A stretch of 64,000 bases of DNA from Brenneria bubanii (GCF_022378355.1 NZ_JAKMAJ010000018.1:1-64000), one strand, 5' to 3'. Positions 1-7,769 are shown, counted from the stretch's first letter. The notes: generated from the letters alone by a model not told the origin. Translations and numbers: made by a program.

Positions 1-22
1 AGAAAGCGGTCAGCAAAAATGA

Positions 23-469
23 TCAAATAGCGGGCATTAAAAATGGCGAAAAACGGTCATAAAGCTTGGCGTTGACATCGCTGAGTATCTCCAGCCATTT
101 TATCGGCACAAAATATCCTGATTTCTCCGGGTTATCTGGATTCTGGCGATAAAGTTCACCGTGCTGGGGTACGTCCATTGCCAGCTTCTCTCCTTCAGGC
201 GTGTCGCTTTTAAAGCTGCTGGCGGGCTGCGCGGCTGAAAGCACTTTACCGATACCCACATAGCCTGTGCTGGGGATTTTTACCCTGTCGCAATTATCCG
301 ACTGCAGTTGTTTTGACGTCTGGCTGTACCAGTTACCGCCCTCCGCGTTGATAAACCCATAACGCCGGGCATTTTGCCAGCTACGGCTTAGCGGGTCGCC
401 AAAGGAGATATAGAACTCGCCATTCCACGGTTCGCGCTCTTCAGCGCTGATGCCGTCGCAAATAATCAC
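23..469 (-). pseudogene. remnant of a PUA/EVE-like nucleic-acid-binding protein
   Basis: The product (148 codons from a GTG) contains the hallmark run of a PUA/EVE-like family often encoded near defence genes: EPWNGEFYISFG, RSWQNARRYGF, then a GDRV-like turn and IPSTGYVGIGKV. From memory of the family, proteins usually carry an extra N-terminal region ending in something like LEKFVVICDGIS, and a longer C-terminal region. Here the reading frame upstream of the GTG encodes QLEKF and runs directly into the stop codon of the preceding gene, so the family-like sequence begins without its usual N-terminus. The expected V-W in the GDRVWVKIP stretch is also missing, and the C-terminal end is abrupt. 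I see no Shine-Dalgarno sequence before the GTG. I read it as a decayed fragment; a short functional protein cannot be excluded. Confidence 0.5.
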
Positions 470-499
470 AAATTTTTCTAACTGAGTAAGTATTGCAAC

Positions 500-955
500 T
501 TAATTCACTGAGATAGAGAAATGGCGTTTAAAAGCAGCCGGGCGAGATACCCTCTTATCTTCATTAATGAAGGGAACTCTCAGTTTCGGCGCATGATGAA
601 CCGCCACTTTCCATAAATTATCTCCCATAAAATTAAAATCAACCGAATCAGAGGATGCTACTCTTATATTTTTGAAAATCCCTGTGTTATACATTGCGCC
701 AATAGTGGCTGAATCGATAACCGCGCTATTAGAACCCAAGCGGATAAGAAATATGTTCAGTGATTCCTCAAAAATAACATCATCAGTCAAAAACAGAAGA
801 TAAAGCGCATCATCCACCTTAACCGCCGCTTCCAGCACTTTACCTGACACCATAACGCCGGTGGCTTTACCACTCAGCAGCACTTCACATGCTGATTCCT
901 TAAATTGTGTAGCCTCATGGATAATCTGTAATGAGATTGCGTTAGTTACTTCCAT
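500..955 (-). CDS. hypothetical protein, possible partner or immunity protein
   Basis: I do not recognise this 151-residue protein. It has no membrane segment or signal peptide and looks like a small mixed alpha/beta cytoplasmic protein. The ATG at 955 is chosen over the GTG at 967 because GGAGG lies seven bases before it; the start follows the stop of the upstream gene by two bases, so the pair is almost certainly co-translated. The upstream product has a hydrophobic, glycine-rich C-terminus reminiscent of membrane-active toxins, so a partner or immunity role is a reasonable guess from gene order only. Its TAA stop is in the same frame as the downstream EVE-like fragment, with no other stop between them. 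Confidence 0.55.
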   Translation of the reverse strand: MEVTNAISLQIIHEATQFKESACEVLLSGKATGVMVSGKVLEAAVKVDDALYLLFLTDDVIFEESLNIFLIRLGSNSAVIDSATIGAMYNTGIFKNIRVASSDSVDFNFMGDNLWKVAVHHAPKLRVPFINEDKRVSRPAAFKRHFSISVN

Positions 956-957
956 TT

Positions 958-1680
958 TTACCTCCACACATTACCCATTTGCCACGCAGCAAGCGCACCG
1001 CCAACAAAAGCGCCCAACACCACGCACGCTGGGGCCGCAGGAGCACATATCAAACCGGCAACAGCGCCACCAGCCCAGCCACCGGCAATTCCTGCTCCAC
1101 CAATTGATAACTGTCGCCCAGTTTCGTTCAGTTTATCATCTGCATTCATTACTTCATAAACCGCCACCGCAACGGCAAACACGACAAGTCCTTTCCCTGC
1201 CTGCGAAAACCTGAGCATACTTAAATCTACTTTGGGATTTGATCGACCGGCAGATTCCACTATGGCACCGAATACATTGTTCCTTTGTATATCTGATAAG
1301 GTATTGAAATTGGCTTTAGCGCCATAGAGTTGGAGGGTTTTTCTGGCAACAAGATCATTGAAGGTTTTCCCTGTCAGCTTCATTTTTTGCGCTAACGCCC
1401 TCCCCACAGGGGTAGACTTCGCTCGAATCATTTCCATAGTCATGTTGCGCGTATCCATCGCTTCTTTTGCTGCTTGTTCCCATGTCAGGATCCCTCGGTT
1501 GGCACGCTCCCGAAGCTCATCTGACATAGCTTTTATCAGCCTTGAATATTCAAGTCGTAATCGGGGATCTATAGAAAGTTGCGCAGCAATGGCAGCCATT
1601 TCTCCCTGAAAAGCAGAAATAACCTGCTCAAACTGCTCTTTTCCTCTTTTATCTAAAGGACTCAAAAGTGCCGTATCCAT
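958..1680 (-). CDS. hypothetical protein with glycine-rich membrane hairpin, candidate toxin
   Basis: A 240-residue protein of unknown family. Residues 1-155 are charged and helical (for example an RLRLEYSRLIKAMSDEL stretch). Residues 162-178 form a hydrophobic helix, and 191-232 form a second, strongly glycine/alanine-rich hydrophobic segment (GGAGIAGGWAGGAVAG, then a Cys-Ala-Pro turn and GAFVGGALAA). A soluble helical domain followed by a glycine-zipper hairpin is seen in several pore-forming or membrane-targeting antibacterial effectors, but I cannot assign a named family. The ATG at 1680 has GGAAG six bases upstream. It is the first gene of a short operon with the 151-residue protein downstream. 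It lies in the ssrA island, so it is probably mobile cargo. Confidence 0.6.
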   Translation of the reverse strand: MDTALLSPLDKRGKEQFEQVISAFQGEMAAIAAQLSIDPRLRLEYSRLIKAMSDELRERANRGILTWEQAAKEAMDTRNMTMEMIRAKSTPVGRALAQKMKLTGKTFNDLVARKTLQLYGAKANFNTLSDIQRNNVFGAIVESAGRSNPKVDLSMLRFSQAGKGLVVFAVAVAVYEVMNADDKLNETGRQLSIGGAGIAGGWAGGAVAGLICAPAAPACVVLGAFVGGALAAWQMGNVWR

Positions 1681-2924
1681 ACAACTTCCGTTGAAATATG
1701 ATTATTTTCGCCCAAATCAGAAACTATGACCTGACTATATACCGAATATCAAAACACTATGCTATTCCGTCAGAAATATACATATCAGAAATGCCCTCAT
1801 GCATAAAGATTTTCATATAGGGGAATAGATTACCTTGCAAGGATATAGTTATGTGTTTAATAATTTTCATGCTATGTGTGCTTTATTAACTATCAGTATA
1901 GAAAAAGCGTTCTTGAAGGGGGGATAATATATGCACGCAGCTTTCTATGGTGCGTTAAGTTTATTTTTAAATTTAATAATTTAAATAATGTTGATAACTT
2001 TATCACCAAGGCCGGAATATTGAATGCTCTGCGGTATTCCGCAATATGGAGACGATAGAAACAATTACTCGGTCGTCGAGCAGAAAAGATTTAATGGTGA
2101 CGGATATTCTGTTTTCGTCGATTGTGAGGAAAAAATATAAGGGTTACTCTACATCAATATTGCGGAATTAATTAGCCAAACAATAATTTTATTGCCGTTA
2201 ACATCAGAAGGCGGTCTCCATCGCGCGGGGTTTTTCTGGAATAGCTTCTAGCAAATCCGCTGGGGGAAGTTGAATTTATTGCCTATAATATTGATTATAT
2301 GGTTTATTACTGATTTCATTTTTGTGTCATGGGCCCAAGTGTGGGCCTAAAAATTTTGTTTGCCTGATTAAAGTGGAGGCTGTGGGATCTTTTTGCGAAA
2401 TGGGTAGCAAAAATATTTTTAGCCGAGGAATCGAATTGTGTGTTTTATAGCCATAGGATTCAGGTCCAATACAGCTTCGACTGTGAATAGTAAGAAAAAT
2501 ATATATGCGTAGAACCTAATTTATGCAGGTGGCAGAATTGCGCGTAACGATGTTTACTAAGATAATTATCTAAACACAGATAATGAAAATAACATTTTTT
2601 AATAGAAAGATACTGGCCATAAATAATAAATTTAAAATAGTAGAAATGCTTAGTAAGGTGTTTTTATTTGTCAGAAAAGCAATGGCGGTTGTCTTTTTTT
2701 TAGTAGGAAGTCTAATAATAAAAGCCTTCTGATATATAATATATTCAACTGAAGGCCTTTGGGGCTCTAATGAACTAACGTTGCATTTCTGTCTCTATGA
2801 AATTTTCGTCTGTAATTGAATTCATAATTAAGAAATACATTTCTTGAGGTTGAATAAATGCCAGTTCCTTGCAGAGACTAATAACTGTATCGCTATAGGA
2901 AATACCCATGCGGGGATTAAATAG
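1681..2924. other. AT-rich stretch without a convincing gene
   Basis: About 1.2 kb of strongly AT-rich DNA lies between the putative toxin gene and the nuclease-like gene. The only open frame of note (1876-2058, + strand) has 60 codons, no ribosome-binding site and no recognisable protein features. A short inverted repeat (GGCCCA agtg TGGGCC) lies at 2331-2346, and a terminator-like hairpin facing left lies at 2724-2764. The rest shows nothing I can name; it may be decayed cargo or hold the promoter of the gene to its left. Confidence 0.5.
2724..2764 (-). terminator. likely terminator of the reverse transcriptase operon
   Basis: On the minus strand an imperfect GGCCTTC / GAAGGC stem with an AT-rich loop is followed by TTTTATTATT. 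It lies about 160 bases beyond the stop of the nuclease-like gene and is correctly oriented to end that transcript. Confidence 0.5.
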
Positions 2925-3515
2925 TTAAAAATTTCTAATCTCTCTCTTTTCTTTAGAGTAAAAATTCAAAGTAAGATATATGATTAGTTGTCTTAAGTCA
3001 TATACGCTAAATTTTCTATCTCCAGATTTTATTTCAACAAGATTGTTGGGATGGTATATATCTCCATATGAGTTATTTATTACCCCACAACCGCTAAATA
3101 ATGGGGATACTTCAACATATTTAATTCCTTTATATCTTTGGTAAATACTTCTTGATATCTCTCTAATTGTATTATATTCAAGCATATCTAATGGGAGTTG
3201 AAAGTTTGAACCATAGCTAAATCTTTTTAAATATTCTTTTGTATTTTCAAATATATGTTGAAATTCTGGACTATGAAAAATATCTGAGGAAAAAAGGATA
3301 TTTTCATCTAATAAGCCATTTTGAGTAGCAGCATAGATGTTAAAAGCACATTCATTAACGAAAACATTATTTGCTCTATTTGTGCTATTAGTTAAAGGTG
3401 GATATATATCTTCAACGAGACTACCGTTTACAATACGTATAAAGTTATTTGCATTTGGCAGCAACTGATTCCAGAATGACGTAAATTTTCTGGAAAATGT
3501 AAGTTCAGATATCAT
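2925..3515 (-). CDS. PD-(D/E)xK nuclease-like protein coupled to reverse transcriptase
   Basis: A 196-residue protein without a signal peptide. The C-terminal part carries a plausible PD-(D/E)xK core: Asp152 in SYGDIY, then Glu161 and Lys163 in LVEIKSGDRKFS, then Asp173 and Gln176 in a helix (VYDLRQLIIYL), the order seen in restriction-endonuclease-like folds. The N-terminal 130 residues are unassigned. Its ATG overlaps the stop of the reverse transcriptase gene by four bases (ATGA), with GAGG eight bases upstream, so translation is coupled. Base composition is as AT-rich as the reverse transcriptase and unlike the core genes. I infer a nuclease or nucleic-acid-binding partner of the reverse transcriptase, acting as effector or processing enzyme; activity is not demonstrated. 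Confidence 0.6.
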   Translation of the reverse strand: MISELTFSRKFTSFWNQLLPNANNFIRIVNGSLVEDIYPPLTNSTNRANNVFVNECAFNIYAATQNGLLDENILFSSDIFHSPEFQHIFENTKEYLKRFSYGSNFQLPLDMLEYNTIREISRSIYQRYKGIKYVEVSPLFSGCGVINNSYGDIYHPNNLVEIKSGDRKFSVYDLRQLIIYLTLNFYSKEKREIRNF

Positions 3516-5140
3516 AGCGCATCCTCAAGGTTTCTTGCTGTCTGCCTTTGTCCTGCCCAATCTCTATATAATATTTCTATATAGTTGAATGAATCTTTAT
3601 TATGATCTCTCCAATGTTTCCCTTCATCACCCAAAAAATAGCTTGAGATTATTAATAGCCTACGTTGCAATGGGTGCATTCCTGCAAAGTTCTTTTTAAT
3701 ATCGGAAAGCCAAGGATGAAATTTAAGTTTAGTCATGGATTGGGTTACGATATTTTTTACTAATATGCTTTCTGGGTTTTTATTGTAAATTTCGCTTAAA
3801 ATAAGTATGGATTTTTGACTGTTTTCTTTAGATAGCATTCTGGCTACATATGCCAAATTTAACTCGGTACTTAAAATGTAGGATTCTTCTTTTATAAGTT
3901 CGTTTATTTTATCTAAAATAATATTTTTTGTATCTAAATCAATTTTTTTCCAGTTTGAAGTTGCGACCTGAGTGATTGTTGTGAAAATTGGATAAAGCTC
4001 ATGAAGATTATTAAACATGACCTTAAAAGCACTGCTAGTTGTTTCAGCAGAAGTTGCAGAAAAGGCTTTAATCAAATGTTTGCTAAATGATTGATTAATC
4101 TTAGATTTTTGTAATTCACTGCTCAACATCGCTAATAAATCAAAGTCTTTTAAAGCTTCTTTTATTTCTTCGTATTCCTCGACTGCATTAGCAGAGTATG
4201 GGTCAAACCTTATAGGTAAACTCATAAACTTGGCTTTCATTGGAGACTCTTCGTCTTCATCAGTACCATGCAGTTTTGCTTTAGTTACGGAGAGAAACTC
4301 TTCTTTAGTAACAATATTAGTTTTGTGTTTTTGTAATGTGAGCCCCTCATTTTCCATTAGTTTTTTACTAACAAGGGTCAGGGTTTTATGTGCATCTTCC
4401 CGTGAATTGCAGAAAATAATGAAATCATCTACATATCTTTTATAGTTGATTTGATTCATAGATAACAGTTTATCGATAGAATCTAACGCAAGCTCAGCAA
4501 GTATTCTTGATGCTGGACAACCTACAGGGACACCATAGGACTTAGTTTCGCTAAATGTTTGTAGTAATTTTTTTATTTTATTTGAGTAATGCTTCTGTGG
4601 ATCAATTCGATCTAAGGCATTTTCTAAACGATGGTGATAGATACGTGGATAAAAATCTGCAATATCACAAGTGAGAACATATTTAACTTCTTCCATGGAG
4701 CATTCAGTTATGCTGTCTTCTTGATATTTTCTCCATGATATATTTTTATTAAAAAGACTCCCATCATCGAGATTTGGTTTAAAGCGATAAGAGTAAACAC
4801 TAGTATTAGGGGAGCGTATATCTTCAATGTCTTGTGATAATTTTATTACTAAACCTAGAAAAAAAGCATTCCAGAAAGGATCTATTTGTGTAGCCCATCT
4901 ATAGCCGTAATACCCAATTGTTGAGAAACTATTAATCAAATTAGGTGGTAGTTCTATTCTTTTTTTTTCAAATTTATTATAAGTTTCCATTAACGCATCA
5001 GTTACTTTTTGTTTGTTATCCTCAAATAATCGGCTTTCAAATGGATAGGGGAAAATATCCGTATCACCATATTTTATTATGTTTTCAAGGGCTAGGCTAA
5101 AACAATCCTCTAATTTATTACTATCAAAAACGTTACTCAC
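3512..5140 (-). CDS. reverse transcriptase of the UG/Abi (defence-type) class
   Basis: The 542-residue product has the palm motifs of a reverse transcriptase. Motif A is CDIADFYPRIYHHR with catalytic Asp159, motif B is YGVPVGCPASRILAE (about 202-216), and motif C is YVDD (236-239). A primer-grip-like basic stretch LQKHKTN follows, and then about 240 residues of helical sequence with no maturase, thumb-X or endonuclease domain that I recognise. The PVGCPASRILAE form and the helical tail resemble UG/Abi reverse transcriptases (AbiA/AbiK and DRT families) rather than group II introns, retrons or DGRs. I place the start at the GTG at 5140, because AAGGAG lies seven bases before it; a TTG at 5167 is a poorer choice. 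The gene is strikingly AT-rich, follows a tyrosine recombinase, and overlaps the nuclease-like gene. The exact UG group cannot be named without a tree. Confidence 0.85.
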   Translation of the reverse strand: MSNVFDSNKLEDCFSLALENIIKYGDTDIFPYPFESRLFEDNKQKVTDALMETYNKFEKKRIELPPNLINSFSTIGYYGYRWATQIDPFWNAFFLGLVIKLSQDIEDIRSPNTSVYSYRFKPNLDDGSLFNKNISWRKYQEDSITECSMEEVKYVLTCDIADFYPRIYHHRLENALDRIDPQKHYSNKIKKLLQTFSETKSYGVPVGCPASRILAELALDSIDKLLSMNQINYKRYVDDFIIFCNSREDAHKTLTLVSKKLMENEGLTLQKHKTNIVTKEEFLSVTKAKLHGTDEDEESPMKAKFMSLPIRFDPYSANAVEEYEEIKEALKDFDLLAMLSSELQKSKINQSFSKHLIKAFSATSAETTSSAFKVMFNNLHELYPIFTTITQVATSNWKKIDLDTKNIILDKINELIKEESYILSTELNLAYVARMLSKENSQKSILILSEIYNKNPESILVKNIVTQSMTKLKFHPWLSDIKKNFAGMHPLQRRLLIISSYFLGDEGKHWRDHNKDSFNYIEILYRDWAGQRQTARNLEDAL

Positions 5141-5325
5141 CTCTATCTCCTTAAATATGTCACCCAATATTTAGATGGATGACCTCGTTATTTTAAATAC
5201 AAAAAAGCATCGTTGTAGGCTATTTTAACCTCATTAGTATCTGAATTCTTAAGTACACTTCGATAACTGCTGAGTTAAAACGAACTTCATTTAGTGTAGC
5301 ATTCGAAATCATTCTGAGGGGCATT

Positions 5326-6216
5326 TCACACATATTTTGACCCACTCACTCTCCCATAAACCCGCTGCACATACCGCCCACGTCCATCCCCGTGCCCTAA
5401 ATCCATCGACACCAGCGAGCGGGCTTCCCGGTTGCTGAAACCTTGTTGCCGGTAATAATGCATCGCATCTTGCGCCCATGCGTAACGCAGGCTGTGCGGG
5501 GAATATTGCCCCTTTAGTCCTGCCAGAGCGGTTTGCGTGCGCCAACGGTTCATGGCGCTTTTCAGATCCGGTTTATCAATCAGCCGACCATTGTGGCTAG
5601 CGGCAATCGCAATCGCCTGATTCACTGTCTGCGTTAACGTTTCCCGATCCAGCACCCGCGTTTGCCGGGGCCGTCCGCCCTTGGTGCCGAATACCACCGT
5701 TAATTGCTCGTCGCCTCGCTCCAGCGCCGTGGCCCATGTCTTGAGCGACTGCGAACACTGCACCGCTTCCTGCGAGCGCAACCCCATCATTCGAGCCAGT
5801 TGCAGCGTGAGTGCTAACCCTGCATCTTTCTGTTGCAGGATTGCCAGCGCTGCCTGATAGCGCTCCGGCGTAATCGCCTTTCGCGTACCGTCCCGGCTGG
5901 CGCCGCTCAGCCCTAACGCCTTGTTGCTCAGCCGCTCCGCATCCGCCAGCTTAGTCCGCCCGGCGGTGCGTAGTATCACTCGCACTGCCGCCATTTCATT
6001 ATGCAGCGTGCGCAGTGTAATTCCCTGTTCTAACCGTTCGGTGATATAGCATTCGATATGTTTTGCTTTCAGATGCTGCACCGTGCGGATCTGAATATTC
6101 AAAGATAGCAGATGACTAGCAAGCCGCTCTGCAATTTTTAGTCGGTCATGTACCGTCTTATGGCTGCCGCCAGCCTGTCGGGCCAGCGTCTGCATCTCCC
6201 GGCTTAATCGTGACAT
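5326..6216 (-). CDS. tyrosine recombinase of the 'integrase domain' type
   Basis: A 296-residue tyrosine recombinase. A SAM-like N-terminal half (about 1-110) precedes a catalytic domain containing Arg in MMGLRSQEA, Lys in GTKGGRPRQTR, the HxxR box in SPHSLRYAW, His in LGHGDGRGR, and tyrosines in RYVQRVYG near the C-terminus that can serve as nucleophile. It belongs to the group annotated as 'integrase domain-containing protein' that travels on enterobacterial islands, usually in addition to the P4-type integrase. It probably acts in excision, inversion or mobility of part of the island. The GC content is typical of the chromosome, in sharp contrast with the AT-rich operon 186 bases downstream, so the composition boundary lies at about 5325. 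No promoter could be assigned. Confidence 0.8.
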   Translation of the reverse strand: MSRLSREMQTLARQAGGSHKTVHDRLKIAERLASHLLSLNIQIRTVQHLKAKHIECYITERLEQGITLRTLHNEMAAVRVILRTAGRTKLADAERLSNKALGLSGASRDGTRKAITPERYQAALAILQQKDAGLALTLQLARMMGLRSQEAVQCSQSLKTWATALERGDEQLTVVFGTKGGRPRQTRVLDRETLTQTVNQAIAIAASHNGRLIDKPDLKSAMNRWRTQTALAGLKGQYSPHSLRYAWAQDAMHYYRQQGFSNREARSLVSMDLGHGDGRGRYVQRVYGRVSGSKYV

Positions 6217-7007
6217 ATGTTATCCCCCCATCCTCAATAACCTCTGTTCTCCGGCGCACGGCGATTTACGACACGGGGAAACCGTGCCGCACTGAGCAAT
6301 ACCTGCGCGCCGGAGCGGCAGCGGTTGAGGTATGACGGAGATATCGGTTATGCACTCGGTGCAGCCGCCTGCATCAGCAGGGTAATCCCCTCAGGCTGAA
6401 AGCCTGCCTCAGGTATCGGTTCAGTCCTCCTCTGATAAGTGGGTTGATGAGAATTGACGCAGAAAATGTGCGTCAGATGACAGGGCACGCCGGAAAGCGT
6501 TGTGGCGTAAGGGCTGGCGCAGAGATCGTTCGCGGCGTCACTTGCAACGGCTTTGCGCCGTATGAAGTGACGCCGCTGCCTCATGGATGCATTCGCTGAG
6601 GCAGCAAAAGGCCGCAGACGGTTGCGCCAGCTATAAAGGGTGTTGTACGCATCAATGCGTATGCAAAAAGCAGTTGCTTCACGAAGAACAAGCAGGATAT
6701 GGCACTAAGGCGCTGAAATAAGGTAGCTACCATCGCCGCAGCGATCACCCGCAAACTGGTAGCGGAGCGGGTTGGGCGTCGACCACACAGGTTGGTCCTG
6801 CGCGTTGCCTTGAAGGTCGTGGCAACATGGGAGTGCTGCTTGCAGCAGCGGTGTGACACGGACAATCTACAGCGCCAAAATCCGTATATCAAGTGGCTAA
6901 CGCGCTGCGCTTGTTGGCTCCTTACTGGATTTCTATTCCATAGAAATCCAGTAAGGAGCGTCTAAATCCACTGACAGGATGAAAAAAATTTTGTAAATTT
7001 TTAGTGG
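6217..7007. other. hairpin-rich non-coding stretch
   Basis: Between the recombinase and the Ner-like gene are 790 bases with no convincing protein. Two open frames on the minus strand (6348-6584 and 6581-6892) have unnatural compositions and no ribosome-binding site. Instead there are several inverted repeats. A 9-bp pair occurs at 6249-6257 / 6307-6315, enclosing a CACGG/CCGTG stem. A long hairpin spans 6532-6576 (12-bp outer stem, symmetric 3-nt internal loop, 5-bp inner stem, TTTGC loop). It is followed at once by a 9-bp stem at 6575-6583 / 6597-6605. A 20-bp perfect hairpin lies at 6917-6959. The region may encode a structured RNA or hold cis sites of the element. Confidence 0.5.
6917..6959. 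repeat. perfect 20-bp inverted repeat with 3-nt loop
   Basis: Two perfectly complementary 20-base arms (6917-6936 and 6940-6959) flank the trinucleotide TCC. No T-run follows on either strand, so it does not look like an ordinary terminator. It lies about 50 bases beyond the stop of the Ner-like gene. It could be a protein-binding palindrome, a recombination site or a dsRNA-forming element. Confidence 0.8.
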
Positions 7008-7253
7008 CTAATCCGAGGTTCCATCTCGGTATTGTTGATGCTGTCCGCTGTTATAACGCGAAGGCCAGATCTCTTCGGGGCGTTTATGCAAGGCTTCGGC
7101 GATTAAGCGTTCTCCTTTAGGCCAATGGCGCGTCAGTGTATTTGCCAAAGTGGAAGAGGCGAGTCCCGCTTCTCTGGAAACCGCAGCCAGCGTTGTGCCT
7201 TTCTTTCTTAAACCAGCAATGATATCTGCCGGATGCCAGTCTTGTTCGGTCAT
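7008..7253 (-). CDS. Ner/Nlp (SfsB) family transcriptional regulator
   Basis: An 81-residue DNA-binding protein of the Ner/Nlp family. WHPADIIAGLRKKGTTLAAVSREAGLASSTLANTL is the helix-turn-helix region (residues 6-40; quoted in two overlapping parts in the family literature), followed by WPKGERLIAEAL and EEIWPSRY, both typical of this family. Ner proteins are Cro-like repressors of Mu-type phages; chromosomal Nlp/SfsB relatives activate or repress sugar and prophage genes. Here it is transcribed divergently from the tandem XRE repressors, so it likely belongs to the island's regulatory switch. The intergenic gap (7254-7411) holds the repressor operators and presumably both promoters. Confidence 0.8.
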   Translation of the reverse strand: MTEQDWHPADIIAGLRKKGTTLAAVSREAGLASSTLANTLTRHWPKGERLIAEALHKRPEEIWPSRYNSGQHQQYRDGTSD

Positions 7254-7333
7254 CGGAAGTTACCCTCGTTAGTAGTCATAAGACAGAGTCAGCGAAGTTG
7301 CCTTCTTCCGACTCAGGCATGTTCTATGTTTCT

Positions 7334-7380
7334 TCTTTAGGAAGTCTAAAGATAATGAATCTTAAGGAATGCTAAAGATT
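7334..7380. promoter_or_regulatory. operator pair upstream of first XRE regulator
   Basis: A perfect inverted repeat TCTTTAG-gaagt-CTAAAGA (7334-7352) is followed by a second, AATCTTAAG-gaatg-CTAAAGATT (7358-7380; one mismatch). Both have five-base centres and start 32 bases or more before the ATG at 7412. The same layout recurs before the second XRE gene, which supports autoregulation. Confidence 0.65.
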
Positions 7381-7411
7381 CTGTCAATACAGTTATTGAT
7401 GGCAGATCCTT

Positions 7412-7693
7412 ATGATCCCTGAACGTCTTAAAAATGCGAGGTTACGGGCTAATCTGACGCAAGAGCAGCTTGGCGTATTGGCCGGGATTGGCGAAGAGAC
7501 GGCCTATTCTCGTCTCTCGCAGTATGAGAGCGGAACGCATACGCCCTCGTTCAAAACGGTTTGCGCCTTTGCACACGCATTGAACGTGCCAGAGAGCTAT
7601 TTCTACACCGTGGACGATAGCTTTGCAGAAGCGATCCTGACACTGTATGCCGGTGAAACCGTACGGTGGCAACGCACACCAGAGGGCAAATAA
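7412..7693 (+). CDS. XRE/Cro-C1 family repressor, copy 1
   Basis: A 93-residue protein made almost entirely of a Cro/C1-type helix-turn-helix: RLKNARLRANLTQEQLGVLAG supplies the first helices, then SRLSQYESGTHTPSF is the recognition helix and exit, and LNVPESYFY is the typical last helix of small XRE repressors. The C-terminal tail (about 70-93) ends LYAGETVRWQRTPEGK. About two-thirds of its residues match the gene at 7802, so the two are a tandem duplication. Operators of the same design precede both. It probably controls the integrase or Ner promoters of the island and itself. There is no good Shine-Dalgarno before the ATG. Confidence 0.85.
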   Translation: MIPERLKNARLRANLTQEQLGVLAGIGEETAYSRLSQYESGTHTPSFKTVCAFAHALNVPESYFYTVDDSFAEAILTLYAGETVRWQRTPEGK

Positions 7694-7722
7694 GGGCAGG
7701 GTGCACACTAAGCGCGTCGCCA

Positions 7723-7769
7723 TCTTTATAAACTCTAAAGAAAATTCATATTGAGGAATGCTAAAGATT
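7723..7769. promoter_or_regulatory. operator pair upstream of second XRE regulator
   Basis: TCTTTAT-aaact-CTAAAGA (7723-7741) is followed by gaatg-CTAAAGATT (7756-7769). The two CTAAAGA half-sites are 26 bases apart, exactly as in the copy before 7412, and the distance to the ATG (33 bases) is nearly identical. Confidence 0.6.

Noticed and set aside
1876-2058. 60-codon open frame on the + strand
   Set aside because: No Shine-Dalgarno, low complexity of AT-rich codons, no protein features.
3512-5140. Diversity-generating retroelement or group II intron
   Set aside because: No template/variable repeat pair, no maturase or HNH domain, and no intron domain V sequence seen next to it.
5141-5325. 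Retron msr/msd RNA upstream of the reverse transcriptase
   Set aside because: I found no paired a1/a2 inverted repeats or priming G context, and the reverse transcriptase lacks the retron-type VTG and NAxxH motifs by eye.
6348-6892. Two overlapping open frames on the minus strand
   Set aside because: Arg/Cys/His-rich composition, no ribosome-binding site, no recognisable motif, and they cover strong inverted repeats, so they look like chance frames.
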